Shown here: in pieces, positions 58,772 to 64,000 of the stretch | Layout of the letters: every line of letters starts with the position of its first letter | Numbering within the stretch: position 1 is the first letter of the stretch | Assembly: GCF_900169265.1 (NCBI RefSeq) | Contig: NZ_FXYX01000016.1 | Coordinates: 20,528 to 84,527 of the forward strand | DNA from: Brevibacterium iodinum ATCC 49514 | GTDB lineage: Bacteria; Actinomycetota; Actinomycetes; Actinomycetales; Brevibacteriaceae | Length of the DNA stretch: 64,000 nt | Direction: 5' to 3' | Translations under genes and position numbers: made by a program | The notes under the pieces: generated by a model | Told to the model about the DNA's origin: nothing | Databases searched by the model: none | The model's input: the letters and a program-made list of their open reading frames with translations, nothing else

Positions 58772-60706
58772 TCAGGCGCCGCGGAGGTCGAGGGTGAGTG
58801 CGTTCGGAGCCGAATCCGCGAGCTCGACGGGGATGCCCCAGTCCTGCTGGTAGAGGTGGCAGGCCGCGTGCAGCGGGATCTCTCCCCCTGGCTCACCGTC
58901 GCAGGCTGCAGCACGCGCTGTCACGTGCAGCACTCCCTCGGTGAACTCGGGATTGATGACGATATCTCGGCTGAGCCCCTCGGCTCCGCCTTCTCCGGAG
59001 GAGATGAGTTCCGGCGGCGTCGCAGACACCTGCAGGAACGTGGGATCACCCCACCGGTCGTCGAGCTTCTGACCAGCCGGTACAGTGAAGCTCACGGTCA
59101 GCGAAACCGGACCGGAGGCGATCTCCGTCGAAGGGCGCTTCGTCGTCAATGCGCCTTCGTCGACCTTCTGGGCGTCCTTGGGCAGCTTCACCCGGGTGAG
59201 TGCGTGCGCTGCGGACTCGACGACGATGAGTTCGGCGTCATCGGGGGTGCCTTCGTCGTCGATGAGGACGATGTCCGAGGGTTCGCGCAGGCCGCGCGCC
59301 AGGGTCGTGACTTCCTCGGTCCTCGGGTCGAAGCGGCGGATCGCACCGTTGTAGGTGTCGGTGATCGCGACCGACCCGTCAGGCAGGCTGCGCACTCCCA
59401 GCGGGTGCTGCAGGCGGGCTTCGGCGGCCGGTCCGTCGCGGAAGCCGAAGTCGAAGAGTCCGACGCCCACCAGCGAGGACACCTCACCGGTGGCGGGGTC
59501 GAGGCGGCGGATCGCCGAGGTCTCGGAGTCGGCAACGAACACCTCGCCCGCTGGCCCGAGGTCGAGACCGGAGGATTGGGCGAACCACGCAGACTCCCCG
59601 TCGCCGTCGACCAGGCCCTCGTTCATCGTGCCCGAGAGGATGCGGATCGTGCCGTCCTTCGGATCGAAAGACCAGATGGTGTGGTTGCCTGCCATCGCCA
59701 CGACCACCTCGGCGGTGGAGGGGACGAAGAGGACATCCCACGGCGACGACAGCTTCACATCACGCGCGGATCCATCGTATCGTCCCAGCTCACCGGGTTT
59801 GCCGCGGACGTTGTCGATGGCTCCGACCATGTGCTGCTCACCGGTGCCGGCGATGGTCGTGACTGTCTCGTTCGTCAGGTCGATCCCGCGCAGGGTGTGG
59901 TTGACGGTATCGGCGACGACGAGGTCGTAGCCGACTTCGGCCGCCAGATCGGCGGGCAGCACGGTGATGCCTCCGGGTTCGCTGAAGCTCGCCGAGGCGA
60001 AGTCGCCGTCGTCCGCGCCGCGCTCACCGGTGCCGATACGGCGGATGATCGAGGCCGCATCGTCGTCGTATTCGACGAGGCTGTGGTGTCCGGAATCGGC
60101 GACGATGAGGTGGCCAGAGGGCAGCCGGGTGGCCTTTCCGGGGTAGAACAGGTCTGTCTCCGGGGCCGGCGGCGGAACGTAGGGTCCGTCGCCGGAGTGG
60201 AGGGTGCCCTTGGCCGAGTGCTCCTCGATGAGGCCCTCGATGATCTCGGTGAGACCGGCTGCATGGCCCTCACCGGACATGGTCGCCACGAGGTAGCCCT
60301 CGGGGTCGATGACGGCCAAGGTCGGCCAGGCGCGAGCGGTGTACGCCTGCCAGGTGACGAGGTCGGGATCGTCGAGGACGAGGTGTTCGACCTGGTAGCG
60401 TTCCACGGCCTGGTCGACGGCTTCGACGGTGCGTTCGAACTCGAACTTCGGCGAGTGCACGCCGATGATGACAAGCTCCTTGGCGTACTTCTCCTCCAAC
60501 GGGCGCAGTTCGTCGAGGACGTGGAGGCAGTTGATGCAGCAGAACGTCCAGAAGTCGAGGAGGACGACCTTTCCGCGCAGATCGGCCAGGGTCAGGTCCT
60601 TGCCGCCGGAGTTCATCCACCGGCGACCGACGAGTTCGGGCGCACGGACCTTGACGTCCCGTGCCGGGGAGTTGGCTGACGCGGAGATATCTGGACTGCT
60701 GTTCAT
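58772..60706 (-). CDS. Thioredoxin-like/NHL-repeat protein (NHLRC2-type)
   Basis: 644 residues from the ATG at 60706. A thioredoxin-like domain (~residues 20-160) has the motif DFWTFCCINCLHVLDELRPL, with C-I-N-C as redox pair. An NHL beta-propeller (~180-500) follows, with blades such as LPSGHLIVADSGHHSLVEYD. A small C-terminal beta domain resembling the DsbD-alpha type ends the protein. No signal peptide is seen, so it is cytosolic. The architecture equals that of bacterial NHLRC2 homologues, thought to act in redox homeostasis; substrates are unknown. Confidence 0.88.
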   Translation of the reverse strand: MNSSPDISASANSPARDVKVRAPELVGRRWMNSGGKDLTLADLRGKVVLLDFWTFCCINCLHVLDELRPLEEKYAKELVIIGVHSPKFEFERTVEAVDQAVERYQVEHLVLDDPDLVTWQAYTARAWPTLAVIDPEGYLVATMSGEGHAAGLTEIIEGLIEEHSAKGTLHSGDGPYVPPPAPETDLFYPGKATRLPSGHLIVADSGHHSLVEYDDDAASIIRRIGTGERGADDGDFASASFSEPGGITVLPADLAAEVGYDLVVADTVNHTLRGIDLTNETVTTIAGTGEQHMVGAIDNVRGKPGELGRYDGSARDVKLSSPWDVLFVPSTAEVVVAMAGNHTIWSFDPKDGTIRILSGTMNEGLVDGDGESAWFAQSSGLDLGPAGEVFVADSETSAIRRLDPATGEVSSLVGVGLFDFGFRDGPAAEARLQHPLGVRSLPDGSVAITDTYNGAIRRFDPRTEEVTTLARGLREPSDIVLIDDEGTPDDAELIVVESAAHALTRVKLPKDAQKVDEGALTTKRPSTEIASGPVSLTVSFTVPAGQKLDDRWGDPTFLQVSATPPELISSGEGGAEGLSRDIVINPEFTEGVLHVTARAAACDGEPGGEIPLHAACHLYQQDWGIPVELADSAPNALTLDLRGA

Positions 60707-60827
60707 GATTCTATGATCGCAGATCCTCCACCGAGGCGGCCTTCCCAACGTCATCAAGTGACGGTTCTCTCCCCCGCCCGGGAATGCGGCGGATGCCGAG
60801 TCGGCCCGTGTGGGTGTGGAGGACCGG

Positions 60828-61568
60828 TCAGGAATAGTCGCGAGCGCCGAAGATGCTCGATCCGATGCGGACGATCGTCGCTCCTTCGGCGATGGCGAGT
60901 TCGAAGTCGCCGCTCATGCCCATCGACAGCTCGGCCGCCTCGGCGGGCATGACCCCTGATCCGCGCAGCGTCTCGCTGAGCTCGCGCAGGTCGGAGTAGC
61001 TGGGGCGGATCTCTTCGGGGCTGCTGCCGGGCAGTCCGATCGTCATGAGTCCGCGCAGCCGCATCCGGCCAAGTGCCCGGGTCGCGGTGATGAGCTCCTC
61101 GGCGTCTTCGGGTGCGACACCGAACTTCGAGTCCTCGCGGGAGGTGTTGACCTGGATGAAGTAGTCGACGGTCTCATCGAGGACGTCGAGGCGGTTGTTG
61201 ATCTTCTCGGCCAGCGAGAGGTTGTCGACGGACTGGATGCACTGAGCATGCCGCAGGGTGTGATTGACCTTGTTGCGCTGCAGCGGTCCGATGAGGTGGG
61301 TCTCGGGATCGAGGTCGGCGAGCGCCTCGGCCTTGCCGGTGATCTCCTGCACCTTGTTCTCGCCGATGAGCGTGAACCCGTGCTCGAGGGCGACGCGGAT
61401 CTTCTCCGCCGGCTGCGTCTTCGTCGCTAGCAGCACGCGCACATCGTCCCCGCTGCGACCGCTCGCCTCGGCGGCGGCCCGGGCCCGATCAGCCACCTCG
61501 TCGAGGTTGCCGGTGATGGCGGCGATGTCGTCGGCGGAGAGCGGGGAGGCGGAATCAGGCGTACTCAT
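60828..61568 (-). CDS. YggS/PLPBP-family pyridoxal-phosphate homeostasis protein
   Basis: 246 residues from the ATG at 61568. VRVLLATKTQPAEKIRVAL contains the cofactor lysine. IGENKVQEI, HLIGPLQRNKVNHTL, FIQVNTSREDSKFG, MTIGLPG and ELSMGMSGDFELAIAEGATIVRIGSSIFG are the canonical family motifs in order. These proteins bind and deliver pyridoxal phosphate and affect amino-acid balance. In many actinobacteria the gene sits beside ftsZ and sepF; here it does not. Confidence 0.92.
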   Translation of the reverse strand: MSTPDSASPLSADDIAAITGNLDEVADRARAAAEASGRSGDDVRVLLATKTQPAEKIRVALEHGFTLIGENKVQEITGKAEALADLDPETHLIGPLQRNKVNHTLRHAQCIQSVDNLSLAEKINNRLDVLDETVDYFIQVNTSREDSKFGVAPEDAEELITATRALGRMRLRGLMTIGLPGSSPEEIRPSYSDLRELSETLRGSGVMPAEAAELSMGMSGDFELAIAEGATIVRIGSSIFGARDYS

Positions 61569-61706
61569 GACTCCAGTCTTACATGAGCCGCACGAAGTTT
61601 CAGGTCGCCGAGGATGCTCCAGCGGCCGAGTCCCGCACCAGGTGTCACGACGGGAACGGGCCCGCGTCCGGGCCGGTCCACCTAGCCGGTCCACCGGGCA
61701 GGGAAA

Positions 61707-61769
61707 CGAGTTGCGGACGATCCGTGTCGAATTCATTGTGATTCTTCGACACGGATCGTCCGCAACTCG
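61707..61769 (-). terminator. Very long perfect hairpin downstream of mmsB
   Basis: Arms 61707-61730 and 61746-61769 are exact 24-bp reverse complements (25 with one inner pair), 27 bases after the mmsB stop. The loop is 15 bases. Confidence 0.75.
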
Positions 61770-61795
61770 GTGCCGCCTCGGCCCCGTTACAGTGC

Positions 61796-62701
61796 CTACT
61801 TCGGCAGACCCTCGGCGTCCGGGTCGATGTTCTTGATCAGGGCGGACGTGTCGAGTCCGCCGAGGTCTTCGTCGATGAGCTTCTGCAGCTGCGCGTGGAC
61901 AAGGGAGGCGGCCGGGAGCTCGACACCCTGGGTCTCGGCGCCGGCGAGGGCCAGGCCGACGTCCTTGTGCATGAGTGCGGTGGCAAAGCCGGGCTGGAAC
62001 TCGTTGTTCGCTGCGGCCGTCGTCGTCACGCCCGGCACCGGGTACCACGTACGCAGCGGCCAGGAGTCACCGGAGGAGACCTTCGCAATATCGTGGAAGA
62101 CCTTCGGGTCGAGGCCGAAGCGATCGGCGAGCACAGCGCCTTCGACGACACCCTGGAGGCTGATCGACAGCATCATGTTGTTCACGATCTTCGCGGCCTG
62201 ACCTGCGGCGTCACCACCGGCGTGGAAGATGTTGCCGGCCATCGCCTCGATGAAGGGGCGAGCCTCTTCGATGTCGGCGTCGGCACCGCCGAGCATGAAC
62301 GTCAGGGTGCCGGCTTCGGCACCGGTGACTCCGCCGGAGACGGGTCCGTCGATCAGGCGGAAGCCTGCCTTCTTCGCCTCGGCATGGAGGAGACGCGCCG
62401 AATCGAAGTCGATCGTCGAGGAATCGATGAGGAGGGTCCTCTGGTCCGCGTTGGCCAGGACACCGTCGGGCTCGAGGTAGGCGGTGCGGGCGTGCTCGCC
62501 CTTGGGCAGCATCGTGAAGACGATATCGGCACCGGCGACCGCCTCGGCGATGGAACTCACGGGGTTCACCCCGCTCTTCGCGGCTGCGTCCACGGCCTCG
62601 GGGACGAGATCGAAACCATTGACGGTGTGACCGGCCCTGACCAGGTTCGCAGTCATCGGGCGGCCCATATTTCCCAGGCCCACCCATCCAATCGTCGACA
62701 T
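61796..62701 (-). CDS. mmsB: 3-Hydroxyisobutyrate dehydrogenase family oxidoreductase
   Basis: 301 residues. The Rossmann motif GLGNMGRPMTANLVRAGHTV selects NAD(P). The substrate loop DGPVSGGVTGAEAGTLTFMLGG and the catalytic lysine in GQAAKIVNNMMLS are intact. The C-terminal helical domain includes HKDVGLALAGAE. It would oxidise 3-hydroxyisobutyrate to methylmalonate semialdehyde in valine breakdown. No other valine genes are here, so a related beta-hydroxyacid is possible. It is divergent from the LysR regulator, which may control it. Confidence 0.85.
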   Translation of the reverse strand: MSTIGWVGLGNMGRPMTANLVRAGHTVNGFDLVPEAVDAAAKSGVNPVSSIAEAVAGADIVFTMLPKGEHARTAYLEPDGVLANADQRTLLIDSSTIDFDSARLLHAEAKKAGFRLIDGPVSGGVTGAEAGTLTFMLGGADADIEEARPFIEAMAGNIFHAGGDAAGQAAKIVNNMMLSISLQGVVEGAVLADRFGLDPKVFHDIAKVSSGDSWPLRTWYPVPGVTTTAAANNEFQPGFATALMHKDVGLALAGAETQGVELPAASLVHAQLQKLIDEDLGGLDTSALIKNIDPDAEGLPK

Positions 62702-62841
62702 AATATGCCTCCTCGCATCATGTTCAGCAACTCTTAGGTGTTCCCTCTCACAGTACGCCAGTGAACGTGCGGAAGGCCGGCGGGGAGCCTCACCTCTTCC
62801 GCACCGGTTATGTGCGCGGACGCAGATAGAATGGAGCCACT

Positions 62842-63717
62842 ATGGCTTCCTATGCACCTGGCAGTTCAGGTCTGCAGATCGCTCCCGAGGATCTGCTGAC
62901 TCTGCTCGCCGTCGCCCGACTGGGGAAGTTCACGGCCGCCGCGCACAGCCTCGGCCTCAACCACACGACCGTGTCCAGGCGCATCGCCGCGCTCGAGAGA
63001 GCGTACGGCGATCGCGTGCTCGTGGCTTCCCCCGACGGGTGGGAGCTCAGCGCCGCCGGGCGCCAGCTGCTGCCGATCGCCGAGGATATCGAGGCCGCTC
63101 TGGGCCGCATCGATGCGCATTCGAACTCGGCTCTCTCCGGGACGATCCGGCTGGCCTGTCCGCAGGCCTTCGCCCTTGAGTATGCCGTTCCGGCGCTCAC
63201 CACACTGCAGGCGCAGCATCCGGGACTGCAGATCGAGCTGATCACCGCCACGCAGCGGGCCAGGCAGTACCGGTCGGGTGTAGATATCGAGATCGTCGTC
63301 GGGCGTCCTGATGCCCCGCGGTCGATTGCCAAGCACATCCGCGACTACCGGCTCCAGCTCTATGCCTCGCAGGACTACATCTCCTCGCATCCGATGCCGC
63401 AGACGCTGGATGATCTGGCCGACCACCGGATGGTCTACTACATCGAGAATTCGCTGCAGGTCGATGATCTCGACGAGGCGGCCGATGCCCTTCCCCGTGG
63501 GACAGGCTTCTTCCGGTCCACCTCGGTGCATGCGCACGTGCTCGCGACCTCGCACGGGGCCGGGATCGGCATCCTTCCGGACTTCCTCGCCCACGGCAAT
63601 TCGCGCTTGGTGCAGGTGCTGCCCGAGCTGTTCTCCAAGCAGGTGTCCTATTGGGCCTCGGTCCGCCACGAGTCCCTGCGCAACGCCGGAGTCCGCAAAG
63701 TCCTAGAATCCCTCTAA
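62842..63717 (+). CDS. LysR-family transcriptional regulator
   Basis: 291 residues. The N-terminal helix-turn-helix is DLLTLLAVARLGKFTAAAHSLGLNHTTVSRRIAALER. The effector domain starts near GTIRLACPQAFALEYAVPAL. A GGAG site lies 5 bases before the ATG. It starts 140 bp from the divergent mmsB gene, so mmsB is the likely target. The inducer is unknown. Confidence 0.88.
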   Translation: MASYAPGSSGLQIAPEDLLTLLAVARLGKFTAAAHSLGLNHTTVSRRIAALERAYGDRVLVASPDGWELSAAGRQLLPIAEDIEAALGRIDAHSNSALSGTIRLACPQAFALEYAVPALTTLQAQHPGLQIELITATQRARQYRSGVDIEIVVGRPDAPRSIAKHIRDYRLQLYASQDYISSHPMPQTLDDLADHRMVYYIENSLQVDDLDEAADALPRGTGFFRSTSVHAHVLATSHGAGIGILPDFLAHGNSRLVQVLPELFSKQVSYWASVRHESLRNAGVRKVLESL

Positions 63718-63723
63718 TTGCTA

Positions 63724-63773
63724 CCTGACGGCGGCCCAGCAACCTCGCGCGAGGTTGCTGGGCCGCCGTCAGG
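63724..63773. terminator. Perfect 50-bp palindrome between LysR and transposase genes
   Basis: A continuous 25-bp arm with no loop bases in the palindrome, centred at CTCGC/GCGAG. It lies 6 bases after the LysR stop and 15 before the transposase stop. It probably terminates both converging transcripts. Confidence 0.75.
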
Positions 63774-64000
63774 ATCCTTCTATGTCTGTCAAGCGGCTTG
63801 GCCGATCGGTTTCGTGGCCTCGAGAATCCGATACACAGAACGAGCGACGTGACGCTTCATACACCGGATCGTTTCCTTCTTCGTCTCCCCCTCACCAAGC
63901 CGTTTCGCCATATATTCCTGGGACCGCTGATGGTGAGATAGCCGCGTGATAGCCACCATGTACAACGCAGAATTCAACCTACGATCACCACTGCGATTCA
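63774..64000. mobile_element. IS110-family insertion sequence, partial
   Basis: Inferred from the transposase end. IS110 elements lack terminal inverted repeats, so the left boundary cannot be set; it must lie between the transposase stop and the palindrome ending at 63773, or within it. Confidence 0.6.
63789..64000 (-). CDS. IS110-family transposase, C-terminal end (cut by window edge)
   Basis: The frame is open to the last base, so the 5' part lies outside. Read from the edge it gives NRSGDRRLNSALYMVAITRL, then EYMAKRLGEGETKKETIRCMKRHVAR. This is the conserved C-terminal block of IS116/IS110/IS902 transposases (G-N-R-x-L-N-x-A-L and K-x-x-E-G-K-T-K-K-E-A). These use a DEDD active site upstream and bridge-RNA-guided recombination. 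GETKKET replaces the common GKTKKEA. Whether the element is intact cannot be judged here. Confidence 0.85.
   Translation of the reverse strand, partial: NRSGDRRLNSALYMVAITRLSHHQRSQEYMAKRLGEGETKKETIRCMKRHVARSVYRILEATKPIGQAA

Noticed and set aside
1..64000. CRISPR arrays, rRNA or prophage genes
   Set aside because: The tandem repeats found (23, 35 and 51 bp) are contiguous with no spacers; no cas, rRNA or phage structural gene is visible.

Overview
The window reads as chromosome of a high-GC actinobacterium, most likely Brevibacterium or a close relative in the Micrococcales. I infer this from gene content: a fused MrpA/B antiporter, a mycobacterial-type bifunctional dCTP deaminase, DUF4235 and DUF3817 proteins, a DUF222/HNH protein, LPXTG surface proteins, and leaderless promoters with TANNNT -10 boxes. 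No search was run. I saw no rRNA, tRNA, CRISPR array or prophage. The only clear mobile element is the C-terminal end of an IS110-family transposase at the right edge.

Layout. 1-5.9 kb: end of an acyl-CoA synthetase; a MarR repressor divergent from a disordered charged protein over a perfect palindromic operator; an SRPBCC protein; then a decaying locus with a MerR regulator lacking a normal start, a frameshifted HEAT-repeat gene and an internally deleted GyrI-like gene. 5.9-19.5 kb: housekeeping and accessory enzymes (transglycosylase-like protein, SmtB-type zinc sensor, AhpD/aminotransferase/EamA group, glutamate-cysteine ligase, M20 peptidase, FkbM methyltransferase, MenC/N-acylamino-acid racemase, CDF metal exporter, flotillin). 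19.7-26 kb: an LPXTG-anchored M28 aminopeptidase, a ferritin-like/VIT iron transporter overlapping an aminodeoxychorismate lyase, and aroD. 27-32 kb: a proVW-proX osmoprotectant ABC system behind a structured leader, with a second, partly gene-converted proX. 32-35.2 kb: a copper-trafficking-type set (membrane protein, PCuAC chaperone, Tat-exported Dyp peroxidase). 36-41 kb: DUF222/HNH protein, nagA and an S9 peptidase. 41.2-51.3 kb: one continuous ten-kilobase coupled operon, mrpA(B)CDEFG followed by a response regulator, a sensorless histidine kinase with a repeat-rich tail, and a lipoprotein. 51.4-57.3 kb: dcd with an unknown partner, a second LPXTG protein, an ABC-ATPase relative that has lost every catalytic motif, and a membrane-anchored protein. 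57.3-64 kb: a nuclease-like gene flanked by two copies of a 62-bp palindromic repeat, an NHL/thioredoxin protein, YggS, mmsB, a LysR regulator and the transposase fragment.

How genes may work together. The Mrp complex exchanges Na+ for H+, ProVWX imports compatible solutes, and MtrA-like direct repeats lie upstream of proV and of both LPXTG genes. This suggests shared control of osmotic and cell-envelope stress, but the boxes are short and some will be chance matches. The SmtB-type repressor gene has no transporter beside it; the CDF exporter 10 kb away carries an SmtB-like operator and is a plausible target. Many gene ends carry unusually long, near-perfect hairpins that I interpret as terminators.
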